From assembly GCA_038320345.1 (NCBI GenBank), contig JBBQED010000003.1, positions 124,001 to 188,000 of the forward strand: 64,000 bases of DNA, in the 5' to 3' direction. The notes beneath the pieces are model-generated. The model had not been told where the DNA came from and did no database searches. It was given only the letters and a program-made list of their open reading frames with translations. Below are positions 55,907 through 64,000 of the stretch, piece by piece. The first letter of the stretch is position 1, and each line of letters begins with the position of its first letter. Made by a program: the position numbers and the translations under genes. The stretch comes from JBBQED01 sp038320345 (GTDB lineage: Bacteria > Bacteroidota > Bacteroidia > AKYH767-A > OLB10).

Positions 55907-57583
55907 ATGGAATATCTAACCAACATACTTAAACTTTCAGCTGGTGTAGGACTTTTTGTTTTTGCGATGTATTTAATTGAAGAGGCACTAAAGAATTTAT
56001 CAGGTCGGAACTTTAAAATTTTCCTGCAGAAAGTCACTAAAAATAAAATTACTGCTGTTGCCGGAGGAGCAATCGTGACTGGAATTCTGCAGAGTAGTTC
56101 TATGGTTTCCTTGATGGTTTTGGCGTTCGTAGGTGCTGGTGTATTTGCCATGAAAGATGCCATGGCACTTATCCTTGGTGCGAATTTGGGTACAACACTC
56201 GACAGTTGGATCGTGGCTACCTTAGGATTCAAGATGAACATTGAAGTAGCAGCATATCCAGCAGTATGTATTGGTGGATTACTCTTGATCATTTTCGGCA
56301 ATAAAATTTCAATCAAATACATTGCTTATTTTATTCTTGGATTCGGGCTTCTTTTTATCGGGCTATCATTTATGAAAACCGCAATGGAAGCCGAGGTACA
56401 ACATTTCGACTTTAGCAAATATGCAGGAATGCCTTTAATTGTTTTTCTTTTTATTGGATTTTGCATCACCCTTCTTATTCAATCCAGTTCGGTAACGATG
56501 GCATTAACTTTAAGTGCCCTTCATGCCGGAGCCCTTACATTCCCATTTGCTGTCGCCATTGTGTTAGGATCAGAAACCGGTACGACCATAAAAATCATGC
56601 TCAGTGCTATTGGTGGAAATGCATCCAAGAAACGTGTTGTACTGGGAAATATCCTCTTCAATATTATCCTTACGGTACTAGCATTCATCTTCCTTAAACA
56701 GATTCTTTACCTCATTACTGATGTCTTTAATATCAAAGATCCACTTATAGGACTCGTTACTTTTTCTAGCTTAGTGAATCTTTTATCGATCATACTCTTT
56801 TTGCCAATTTTAAATAACTATGCAAATTTTCTGGAGCGATTTTTTAAGGACACCGATGAAACTACTGCTGCCTTTATTAATCATGCGAATATTGCTGAAC
56901 CCGAAACTGCCCTTGATTTACTAAGGCGAGAAACTCGATATTTCATTCATAACGCTTGCATGTTTAACCTTTCTCTTTTCGAAATTGATACTCATGTACT
57001 AGAGCAAAAATCTGAATTCGAAGTAATAAATTCAAAAAGAAAATTTTACTCGAAAACAGAATCTGAAAAATATGACTTCTTGAAACAATTGCAAGGCGAA
57101 ATTCAAGCTTTCTATCTTAAAATAAGAGAAAAAGTAGTAGAAACTAATCAGCTAAATCAGCTTATTTCAAGTTCTAGAAGTTGTATGCATGCAGTTAAAA
57201 GCATGAAAGATATAGCAGGTAACATCAATAACTTGAAACGATCATCTAAAGACATCAAGTTCGACTTTTTCTTGCAACATAAGAAAGTAGCAGAAAAATT
57301 TTATAAGGATATTAATGAGCTACTTATTCAAACTGATAAGATACAGCTTGATCGATTTCAAGCTATTTATAATGAAATTGAAACGAATTATAATTCATCA
57401 CTCGAAGATTTTTATACTGCGGCTCAGCAATCTTCCATCGAAAGCATAGATCTGACTACAGCATTAAATTTTAACAGAGAATTTTTTACTTCCAACAAAG
57501 CTATGTTGATGTCGGTAAAAGATTATTTACTAGATGAAAAAGAAGGGGAAGCTTTTAACGAATTTCCTGTATACCAGACTTAA
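55907..57583 (+). CDS. Na+/phosphate cotransporter family protein with PhoU-like domain
   Basis: 558 residues. The membrane half (about 1-310) has two inverted repeats each with a QSSS motif (GILQSSSMVSLMVLAFVGAG and LIQSSSVTMALTLSALHAG), typical of NptA/PNaS proteins, plus the GANLGTTLDS and GSETGTTIKI loops. The cytoplasmic half (about 330-550) is helical and PhoU-like. It probably imports phosphate with sodium or controls phosphate export. Starts 68 bases after the AI-2E family gene. Confidence 0.88.
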   Translation: MEYLTNILKLSAGVGLFVFAMYLIEEALKNLSGRNFKIFLQKVTKNKITAVAGGAIVTGILQSSSMVSLMVLAFVGAGVFAMKDAMALILGANLGTTLDSWIVATLGFKMNIEVAAYPAVCIGGLLLIIFGNKISIKYIAYFILGFGLLFIGLSFMKTAMEAEVQHFDFSKYAGMPLIVFLFIGFCITLLIQSSSVTMALTLSALHAGALTFPFAVAIVLGSETGTTIKIMLSAIGGNASKKRVVLGNILFNIILTVLAFIFLKQILYLITDVFNIKDPLIGLVTFSSLVNLLSIILFLPILNNYANFLERFFKDTDETTAAFINHANIAEPETALDLLRRETRYFIHNACMFNLSLFEIDTHVLEQKSEFEVINSKRKFYSKTESEKYDFLKQLQGEIQAFYLKIREKVVETNQLNQLISSSRSCMHAVKSMKDIAGNINNLKRSSKDIKFDFFLQHKKVAEKFYKDINELLIQTDKIQLDRFQAIYNEIETNYNSSLEDFYTAAQQSSIESIDLTTALNFNREFFTSNKAMLMSVKDYLLDEKEGEAFNEFPVYQT

Positions 57584-57589
57584 TCATCT

Positions 57590-58837
57590 TCACTTTTCAG
57601 TGATTGCATCCATCAGGCTACCTCTCTTTCTCAAAACAAATAAAAGACAAATCAGCATCACTGTGCCAACTGTGATCAGCGAAAGATTATCAATCTCCTG
57701 CGATAAATGTTTTCCTGTCAACTCGCTGAAATTACCTCCGATGAATAAAAATGCGACGACCGCAATTCCCTTTTCTACATTTTTCAACGAATTAAAATAT
57801 AATAAGATCGTAAATACCAGCAATTGAGTAAAGACGAATGCATTTTCACTCGTAAATGCTATTAACGGAATGAATGCTACCAGCAATGAAAATTCTATCA
57901 GAGCGAAATAATTCATTTGCTCAATACTTGCATTTTTAATTCTGATCCTTGTAAACCATAAAAAGGAAAGGGCTAATGCCGCCAGCATAATTAATTGATA
58001 CATGAAAGTGCTGCTTCTATCAGAAATCAGAAATCGAACTGGCGTATATCGAGCAAAAACGGAAAAGAAAGTATGATTTGCATCTTCTAGTAACCCTTGT
58101 TTATGTGATAACTCTACCCTTAACTCGTTCGTCCAGTTTTTATACTGATCAATAGTTAGGTCTATTGAACGGTAAAATAAAATCGGAAGAAGGAATAATA
58201 CCAGGCTGAAGAAAGCAAATAAAACCAGTCGGGAATATTTCTTCTTATAGATCAGAAAGGGAATAAAAATGAGAGTGAATGGCTTAATGAAAATGCTTAG
58301 CGCTAGGATTAAAGAAAACGGGATATTTTCTTTATGCTGATAAAAATACAAAGCAGAAATATAGCAATACAACAGCAAATAATTGACTTGGCCAAGATGT
58401 AATTCTCTCAAAAAATGAACCGCTAGAATCAAGATCGCAAAAAGAAATACCAAATTCACTGGACGCTTTAAAGCAGATTTAAGATAAGATGGGCGGATAA
58501 TCTCTACACACATATAAAATCCTGAAACTATTACTCCTGTAAGTAATAACCAGTAAACAATTTTTGCTGCTTCAAAAGGAAAAATTAAAAATGGAATGAA
58601 ATAAATGGCCGAGGTAGGAGAATATTTGAATATATAATGCTTATCGGCTTCAATACGGTATAAATTCTGAGAATGTAAAATCCTGTAAGCGGCTTTATAA
58701 TAAACTTCAAAATCGGACATCCAGAATCGTTGATTCACAATTTCTGCGAACATGAACACCACACAAATGAGAATCAGAAAAAATAAAGCAGGATATGCTT
58801 TAATGCTTCTTGAAATTTGTTGAATTTTAACCTTCAT
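57590..58837 (-). CDS. GT87-family (DUF2029) membrane glycosyltransferase
   Basis: 415 residues with ten or more hydrophobic segments. The first periplasmic loop FWMSDFEVYYKAAYRILHSQNLYR, followed by HYIFKYSPTSAIYFIPF, is the signature of DUF2029/GT87 polyprenol-phosphate mannosyltransferase-like proteins. LHLGQVNYLLLYCYI and the KPFTLIFIPFLIYKKKYSRL segment are also characteristic. Convergent with the Na/Pi gene, 6 bases between the stops. Substrate unknown. Confidence 0.8.
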   Translation of the reverse strand: MKVKIQQISRSIKAYPALFFLILICVVFMFAEIVNQRFWMSDFEVYYKAAYRILHSQNLYRIEADKHYIFKYSPTSAIYFIPFLIFPFEAAKIVYWLLLTGVIVSGFYMCVEIIRPSYLKSALKRPVNLVFLFAILILAVHFLRELHLGQVNYLLLYCYISALYFYQHKENIPFSLILALSIFIKPFTLIFIPFLIYKKKYSRLVLFAFFSLVLFLLPILFYRSIDLTIDQYKNWTNELRVELSHKQGLLEDANHTFFSVFARYTPVRFLISDRSSTFMYQLIMLAALALSFLWFTRIRIKNASIEQMNYFALIEFSLLVAFIPLIAFTSENAFVFTQLLVFTILLYFNSLKNVEKGIAVVAFLFIGGNFSELTGKHLSQEIDNLSLITVGTVMLICLLFVLRKRGSLMDAITEK

Positions 58838-58931
58838 CTTCGAAAGAGCTATTTTTTGTACTTGTATAGCATCTGTTAATGCTGTACCGAAAGTAGTCTA
58901 TTAGCTGACATACCCGTAAATCTCAACCGGA

Positions 58932-60617
58932 TTACATCTTAAAGACTTTATAAACTACAGTTGTAGCACCAGTTAGAGTCAGTGAATAGACCCCATTACT
59001 TAAATGATACAAATCAAGCTTTTCATCAATTCCATTAAAACGACCTTCCTCTACTACTCTTCCGTATTGATCAGAAAGCATATAGCGACTATCTAACCAA
59101 ACCTCAGGAACCCTGATATTGAGTACGCTAGAAAAAGGATTCGGGTAAATTTGTATGCGATCTTTAACTTGAATGTTTGACAATCCTACTGTAAACGGCT
59201 TCAATTTAGCGATGAAAATATCAGTGAAGCCGTTAGAATTTAAAGTATAAACTCCAATTCCAGGATCCATATCAGCAGTTCCTTCAAAATCTCCAGCAAC
59301 GAAAATATTTCCGAAGTGATCGATAGATACACACTCCCCAATAGCTTTCGAAGGCCCCCCCATCTGCAAAGCAGTAAGGAAATTTCCGAAAGAATCCAGT
59401 TTCACTATGAATGCATCTCCAGAACTTATATCTGTTAAATTGAAACTTCCAACACCGGGATCAAAATCAACAGTGCCTGAAAAACTTCCGCTCGCGTAAA
59501 CATTTCCAAGATCGTCTTGCGTTATGGAATATCCAGCACTAGTAATAGTTCCAGTGAAACTTCGCGCCCAAAGAAAATTTCCGGAAGAATCAAGCGCTGA
59601 TACAAATACATCGCTTGCTCCACCAGAGTTCAGATTATAAACTCCCACGCCCGGATCAAAATCTGCTGTACCGCTAAACTGACCAGTAGAAAAAACATTT
59701 CCATTGTCATCTAACGTTAAGGCATATCCGATATCGCTCCCTGATCCTCCCATCTGCTTCACCCAGATCAAATCACCATCGGGATTCAACTTCATTACAA
59801 AAATATCATACTGATTTCCATTGGATGATAAAATGGCACTTCCTGCACCGGGATCAAAATCTGCTGTACCCTTAAAATATCCACAAGCATAAACATTTCC
59901 CAATACATCTAACGAGAGAGAATAGATAATCTCATCATTGGTCCCTCCTATTTGTTCTGCGCTGATAAAATCTCCACTTGCATCAAGCTTAACCACAAAA
60001 ATATCACTCGCACCAAAAGAAGTTAAATTAAAAACTCCTGCACCGGGATTAAAATCGACTGTATTATTAAAAAATCCACCTGCAATGATGTTTCCAGAAG
60101 CATCCGCAGCAATTGCCAATCCTCTCTCACCAGCAGTTCCACCGAATCCTTTAGCAAATATAAAATTACCATTCGCATCGAGCTTCAAAATAAATGCGTC
60201 AATGGTGCCTGAAGAAACCAAAAATTGCGTTCCTGCATCTGGATCAAAATCAACTGTATCTTGAAAACTTCCTGTAATAATTAAATTGTCGTTGATATCA
60301 AGAGCAAGTGCAGTTCCTTGATCAGAAGAAGTACCTCCAATCTGTTTTGCCCATTGGAAATTTCCCGAGGAATCCAATTTCGTAATGAAGAGATCATAGC
60401 CACCTGCTGAAGTGAGATTAAAGATAGAAGGCCCTGGATCAAAATCGACCGTTCCAGAAAAAAAACCGACTCCATAAATATTACGATTAGCATCCAGTCT
60501 TATTTTTGAAATATACTCACTTTGCGTTCCTCCCATGCTAGTTGCCCAATCCAAATCCTGTGCAATACTTAGCAATGTCTTCAGAAAGAAAAAAGTAAAA
60601 AGAATAAATGTTTTCAT
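58932..60617 (-). CDS. SBBP-repeat surface protein with T9SS sorting domain
   Basis: About 561 residues from MKTFILFTFFFLKTLLSIAQ (ATG at 60617; the extra upstream residues are rejected since they disrupt the signal peptide). The body is about eight tandem repeats of some 53 residues with the pattern GNvYvxGxFxGTxDFDPGxGxxNLtSxGxxDxFvxKLDssGnfxWAkxxGG, an SBBP/beta-propeller-type repeat. The C-terminal 80 residues (IQIYPNPFSSVLNI to VVYKVFKM) are a type A T9SS domain. Secreted, function unknown. Confidence 0.85.
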   Translation of the reverse strand: MKTFILFTFFFLKTLLSIAQDLDWATSMGGTQSEYISKIRLDANRNIYGVGFFSGTVDFDPGPSIFNLTSAGGYDLFITKLDSSGNFQWAKQIGGTSSDQGTALALDINDNLIITGSFQDTVDFDPDAGTQFLVSSGTIDAFILKLDANGNFIFAKGFGGTAGERGLAIAADASGNIIAGGFFNNTVDFNPGAGVFNLTSFGASDIFVVKLDASGDFISAEQIGGTNDEIIYSLSLDVLGNVYACGYFKGTADFDPGAGSAILSSNGNQYDIFVMKLNPDGDLIWVKQMGGSGSDIGYALTLDDNGNVFSTGQFSGTADFDPGVGVYNLNSGGASDVFVSALDSSGNFLWARSFTGTITSAGYSITQDDLGNVYASGSFSGTVDFDPGVGSFNLTDISSGDAFIVKLDSFGNFLTALQMGGPSKAIGECVSIDHFGNIFVAGDFEGTADMDPGIGVYTLNSNGFTDIFIAKLKPFTVGLSNIQVKDRIQIYPNPFSSVLNIRVPEVWLDSRYMLSDQYGRVVEEGRFNGIDEKLDLYHLSNGVYSLTLTGATTVVYKVFKM

Positions 60618-60732
60618 AGCTATTAGGCAGCATATCTGAATAAATGAAATCATCTTATTCAGGCTTCAACTCAAAAATAATAAACTTACTCGAGTTTATC
60701 TACATCAAAAATAAAATTCAATTTCAAAAAAA

Positions 60733-60933
60733 TTATTTTTCCGCTGGTGGTGCTGGTAACTCCTTATGAACTTCCGGCAACAAGAAAATAATGATCACAG
60801 CAATAAAAGGAAGCACACAACCGATGAAAAACCAAACCCAGAATCTTCGTCCTTGACTTCGAGCAAACATGCCCGAGATTATAGGCGGTGAAAAAACCAT
60901 TAAACAAATAGATAAAATTATGATCTCAGGCAT
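60733..60933 (-). CDS. Small two-helix membrane protein
   Basis: 66 residues: two hydrophobic segments (IIILSICLMVFSPPIISGMFA and FWVWFFIGCVLPFIAVIIIFLLP) around ARSQGRR, then a Pro-rich tail. The GRRFWVWFFIGCVLPFIA pattern is like short PLDc_N/phage-shock-type or bacteriocin-immunity-like membrane proteins; I do not claim a function. It stands alone between two intergenic gaps. Confidence 0.6.
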   Translation of the reverse strand: MPEIIILSICLMVFSPPIISGMFARSQGRRFWVWFFIGCVLPFIAVIIIFLLPEVHKELPAPPAEK

Positions 60934-61004
60934 TGAAACAATATCTTTTCAAAAGAAGTCTGTAAAAATACTGAATTCTAGAAATCGTTACTTGGAATTT
61001 AATC

Positions 61005-61400
61005 TCACTTTTTAAACTTCTTCAACACATCTAACACCTGCGATTTGTAATTTAAAAGAAGGATAAAAGATGCAATCCAAACAAAAAGTGCCATGTAGAA
61101 TAACAATCCTCCGTCACCTTTAACTTCAATTCCCAATAGTGTAAGATGAAAGAAGATGGCTCCACTCATAGTCCCTAATGCAAGTAAAGCACCGAAAGCA
61201 ATTGTTGTTGGCCACAAAAGTAAAATTGAAGCAATCAATTCCACGATACCTGAACCAATGCGTCCCCACGGTTCCATCCCTGTTTTAGTGAAGATATAAA
61301 CACTTTCTTCGGCACCACCGAATTTAAAATATAGCGTTTGCAAGAGGATAATCGCAACAGCAATTCGTAGAATTAAGAAGAAGAGAGCTTTAATTTTCAC
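61005..61400 (-). CDS. DoxX family protein
   Basis: 131 residues with four membrane segments and the family pattern LQTLYFKFGGAEESVYIF, EPWGRIGSGIVELIASILLLWP and ALGTMSGAIFFHLTLLGIEV. The start codon is GTG (61400). It follows the Crp/Fnr gene by 51 bases in the same direction and may be under its control. Biochemical role unknown. Confidence 0.8.
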   Translation of the reverse strand: MKIKALFFLILRIAVAIILLQTLYFKFGGAEESVYIFTKTGMEPWGRIGSGIVELIASILLLWPTTIAFGALLALGTMSGAIFFHLTLLGIEVKGDGGLLFYMALFVWIASFILLLNYKSQVLDVLKKFKK

Positions 61401-61451
61401 GGTTCGTATTTTTTGGTAAAACTATATTCGATGTCGATAAGTAATTGTCGC

Positions 61452-62162
61452 CTAAACGACCTTTGCCCCAAGTTGTAAAAGACGGATATCTAGGATCGAG
61501 ATGGTATCCCGATTCACTTCCAAGATGCCTTCATCAGCAAACTGATTCAATAACGTAGTTACCGTCTGCCGACTAGTCCCTGTGAGCCGGGCAATATCTT
61601 CGTGCGTAAAATAATTCTCGATAAAATGAGAGGTTGCCACTGGCCCCTCATGCTCTGGCATAAGCGACCAGAAAAAATACAATAATCTAGATCTCACATC
61701 TCGTTGAAGTAAATTAAGTAACCTGTTTTCAATCCTTCTAACTTTCTGCCCAATTTTTTTAGAAAATTGCAATGCGAGATCAGTCCTACGTTGTAATAGC
61801 GTTTGAAAATCTTCAATGGTAAAAGCACACAAAATAGTTTCCGTTTTATGAGCTTGGGCAAATTCCCCATGCATATTATTTTTCTCTAAAGTCAACTGTC
61901 CAAATACATCACCAGGATGTAAAATATCTTTCACTAATTCATTTCCTTGATCATCGATATTACCAATTCTCACATACCCTTCTTTTACAAAGTAAAGTTT
62001 GTTATGCTGCTGTGCATCAAAATAGATGTAAGCATTTTTATCTGCAATAATATAGTTGTGTACTAAATTAAGTGCTTCATAATCCTCCTGATTAAGTCTA
62101 GCGAGAAAATCATTTCTCCGGATGATGATGAGCTTATCATCAATATTTACCTGTTTAGCCAT
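61452..62162 (-). CDS. Crp/Fnr-family transcriptional regulator
   Basis: 236 residues. N-terminal cyclic-nucleotide-binding-like beta-roll (YFVKEGYVRIGNIDDQGNELVKDILHPGDVFGQLTL), the long dimer helix (LALQFSKKIGQKVRRIENRLLNLLQRDVRSRLLYFF) and a C-terminal winged HTH (THEDIARLTGTSRQTVTTLLNQFADEGIL). There is no N-terminal Fe-S cysteine cluster, so it is not a classical Fnr. Effector unknown. Lies 13 bases downstream of the LysE-family gene. Confidence 0.88.
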   Translation of the reverse strand: MAKQVNIDDKLIIIRRNDFLARLNQEDYEALNLVHNYIIADKNAYIYFDAQQHNKLYFVKEGYVRIGNIDDQGNELVKDILHPGDVFGQLTLEKNNMHGEFAQAHKTETILCAFTIEDFQTLLQRRTDLALQFSKKIGQKVRRIENRLLNLLQRDVRSRLLYFFWSLMPEHEGPVATSHFIENYFTHEDIARLTGTSRQTVTTLLNQFADEGILEVNRDTISILDIRLLQLGAKVV

Positions 62163-62175
62163 TGTTAAGTCAGTG

Positions 62176-62787
62176 TTAAATTTTAAAGATCTGAGCAGTA
62201 GCTAATATTAAAAACAGAAATCCCATCACTAAAAGTACACTCTTTTGATGTAATCGCATGAAATTTGAAAATTTATTTCCAGCAAAAATGAAAATCAGCA
62301 ATGAAAGCGCTGTTCCAATTCCAGCACCGGCAACATACACGATCAAAGAACTAGAAGTATAAGTTAACCATCCTTTGTTTAAAGAATACAATAACCATCC
62401 TGACCAAAATGCCAACTGAAGAGGATTTACAGCACACATTGCTACTCCTAAAACAAACCGATTAGTTTTACTTTTTACAAGTGGCCTTTTAACATTCTTT
62501 TCGCTTTTGAAGTAAGCATAAAAACTTGCGATGGCTAAAAAAGTTAAAAAGATTAATGAGATTAAATGAAGCCATCCCTGCACTTCAAGATGTGCTAAAA
62601 GCATGTTCATCAAGAATAATGTAACAATTAAATATAACGATTCCACCAATGTTACACCTGCGGCAAAAAGGGTTGCACTTTTAACGCCTTCACTGGAACT
62701 TAGCACCATTGCCATAGCATTTAAGTATCCTAATGGTAGTGAGCCCACCAGACTAATCAATAGTCCTGCTAAAAAACTAATTAACAT
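62176..62787 (-). CDS. LysE/RhtB-family exporter
   Basis: 203 residues with six membrane segments. The N-terminal SLPLGYLNAMAMVLSSSEGVKSATLFAAGVTLVESLYL motif and the NPLQLAFWSGW segment define the LysE family of amino-acid or small-molecule exporters. Substrate unknown. Sits between the ATP-grasp and Crp/Fnr genes on the same strand. Confidence 0.82.
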   Translation of the reverse strand: MLISFLAGLLISLVGSLPLGYLNAMAMVLSSSEGVKSATLFAAGVTLVESLYLIVTLFLMNMLLAHLEVQGWLHLISLIFLTFLAIASFYAYFKSEKNVKRPLVKSKTNRFVLGVAMCAVNPLQLAFWSGWLLYSLNKGWLTYTSSSLIVYVAGAGIGTALSLLIFIFAGNKFSNFMRLHQKSVLLVMGFLFLILATAQIFKI

Positions 62788-62822
62788 GAATAAGTATCTA
62801 AGTGGAGATGAAAATCAGAGTC

Positions 62823-63881
62823 CTACCAAACTTCTTGTGAAAGTAATGCATCAATATCGGAAAATTCATTCAGATCCCGATAAATTGTTAAAAAGGACAA
62901 ATATTCCACGCCATTCTGATGATTAGCCTTGCTGATTTTATGTAAAATATTCCAATGACGAATAATCTCCTTCCACGCATAGAATAAACTTTGTGAAGGA
63001 TCATAGATATGAGTGGGTTCGCTGCCACTCCCATTCACTTCTATCACCGAATACTCCTCGCCCTTGTATAACTTGTCCCAAGAAGTGAAACGAATATCAA
63101 GTCTACCATAATAAAAATCAGGCATTGCACAACAAATGCTATTGATGAGCGCCTCTAGTTCAGGGTTCACGCGGGAAGATTCATTGATGAATTTAGAACC
63201 TCGTGAATGATTTCCATAAGGAATGAGCAAAAACGATTCATCCACTTTTAGAACTTCTTGAAGCTTTTCAGTGGAATGTGCATTTCGAATCTGTGTCCAT
63301 TGCAGAATATATCGTGGCTCCTGATTGATCAACTCCTCAATCGTGTTGATACCATTCCCATTTACAACCACAGGATATTTATCTACGATTCCTGAAATCC
63401 TTCCTGTTTTTTCTCCGGGAATTCTATAATAAAAGATCCCCACCTCTTTTTCATAAGTCACAAAATCCTGCACCAAAAAATTTACTGGCATTCGTTCGGC
63501 ATAATTCAATAGCTCGACTTGGTTATGGATTTTTTTTACTGCTAAACCTCGCTCTCCAAGATCAGGCTTTGCGATGACCGGATAATTAAAACTGTTTTGT
63601 TCAAATCTTGTAAGCACTTCTGTGTTGGAAGTACCTTTCAGAAAAAATTCTGTTTTGGGATAACTAAATTCTGGAAGTTGATTGTAAATATCATTTTTAC
63701 TTTCCATGATAAATCCTCCGTTTTTTATATGTGGATTTGCAGCAGTGAGAAAAAACAACGACCTCGATTTTAGACTTAGCCAAAGCCAGTAGGGATACAA
63801 TGGCGCGTAAATGATTTTACTATTCCAGTATTCCCAGTTAAATAACTTGATAAAAAAAGGATGCCGATTCAGAACGTTCAT
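62823..63881 (-). CDS. ATP-grasp domain protein
   Basis: About 352 residues from MNVLNRHPFF (ATG at 63881, overlapping the upstream stop by ATGA; the frame is open further upstream). N-terminal domain with WLSLKSRSLFFLTAANPHI, then ATP-grasp features: YPVIAKPDLGERGLAVKKI (ATP-binding Lys), NFLVQDFVTYEKEVGIFYYR, GRLDIRFTS and VIEVNGSGSEPTHIYDPS (Mg-binding Glu/Asn). Resembles D-alanine-D-alanine ligase-like carboxylate-amine ligases, but the substrates cannot be named. 35 bases separate it from the LysE-type gene. Confidence 0.78.
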   Translation of the reverse strand: MNVLNRHPFFIKLFNWEYWNSKIIYAPLYPYWLWLSLKSRSLFFLTAANPHIKNGGFIMESKNDIYNQLPEFSYPKTEFFLKGTSNTEVLTRFEQNSFNYPVIAKPDLGERGLAVKKIHNQVELLNYAERMPVNFLVQDFVTYEKEVGIFYYRIPGEKTGRISGIVDKYPVVVNGNGINTIEELINQEPRYILQWTQIRNAHSTEKLQEVLKVDESFLLIPYGNHSRGSKFINESSRVNPELEALINSICCAMPDFYYGRLDIRFTSWDKLYKGEEYSVIEVNGSGSEPTHIYDPSQSLFYAWKEIIRHWNILHKISKANHQNGVEYLSFLTIYRDLNEFSDIDALLSQEVW

Positions 63882-64000
63882 AAAACGATTCTTTCTCCTG
63901 CTGGTAACATCCATTCATTAATTGAGATCAATCCAGCTTGTAAGTCTTTATAAAACATCTTCAGATTACCTGACGACAATTCCATACCCGTAATACTCAC
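63878..64000 (-). CDS. C-terminal end of an unidentified protein (5' part beyond the window)
   Basis: 40 codons open from the right edge on the minus strand (…GMELSSGNLKMFYKDL, INEWMLPAGERIVL) to TGA at 63880-63878. The stop overlaps the ATP-grasp start by four bases, the usual arrangement of coupled genes here, so it is probably the 3' end of the preceding operon gene. Not recognised. Confidence 0.4.
   Translation of the reverse strand: MSITGMELSSGNLKMFYKDLQAGLISINEWMLPAGERIVL

Overview
The window looks like the chromosome of a member of the Bacteroidota. Three large secreted proteins end in type IX secretion (T9SS) sorting domains, TAnnTTTG-type -7 boxes precede many genes, and the gene content (fused RibBA, hexapeptide acyltransferases, AsnB in a glycan cluster, Na/Pi-PhoU protein, a beta-lactamase of the CfxA/PER/VEB branch) fits that phylum. 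The DNA is AT-rich throughout, more so between about 34.3 and 50.6 kb. No genus can be assigned from the sequence alone.

Layout. (1) 2-13450, plus strand: a tightly packed cell-surface or exopolysaccharide cluster with three GT4 glycosyltransferases, AsnB, a Wzy/ligase-like membrane protein, a fused dehydrogenase/Gfo-Idh-MocA oxidoreductase, an alpha/alpha-toroid protein, a DUF354 protein, a NodB-like deacetylase, a FemAB/GNAT-like transferase and a left-handed beta-helix acyltransferase. (2) 13735-20842: housekeeping genes, namely cysteine desulfurase, GlmM, RibBA, and a divergent FAH-family hydrolase and homogentisate dioxygenase pair for tyrosine catabolism. The RibBA-FAH gap holds three tandem copies of a strikingly structured, unidentified repeat. 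(3) 21187-34076: two tandem giant T9SS cargo paralogues with nearly identical ends, each followed by the same terminator, then a secreted beta-helix protein.

(4) 34184-50229: an accessory island starting at tRNA-Ala(GGC). The 3' half of the tRNA plus its terminator is duplicated 2 kb downstream, as expected for integration at the tRNA. Cargo includes two unknown genes (one with a J-domain), an attC-like palindrome, a type I restriction-modification system (hsdM, an hsdS broken by one nonsense codon, hsdR), a RAYT/IS200-like transposase with REP-like hairpins on both sides, a 12-unit 95-bp tandem array running into the hsdR start codon, an IS21-like remnant, decayed genes, a Panacea-domain toxin-antitoxin pair, an AraC regulator with two small genes, and a VEB-like class A beta-lactamase. 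(5) 50652-63881: core-like genes, including a cytochrome c-porin-cytochrome c operon, two membrane glycosyltransferases, an AI-2E family exporter, a Na/Pi cotransporter, an SBBP-repeat T9SS protein, and a Crp/Fnr-LysE-DoxX-ATP-grasp cluster.

The most unusual items are the RAYT/REP array, in which each 95-bp unit carries two GTCCC-NNN-GGGAC hairpins and a 32-codon ORF whose stop overlaps the next start (ATGA) and finally the hsdR start, and the three-copy structured repeat at 18071-18390.
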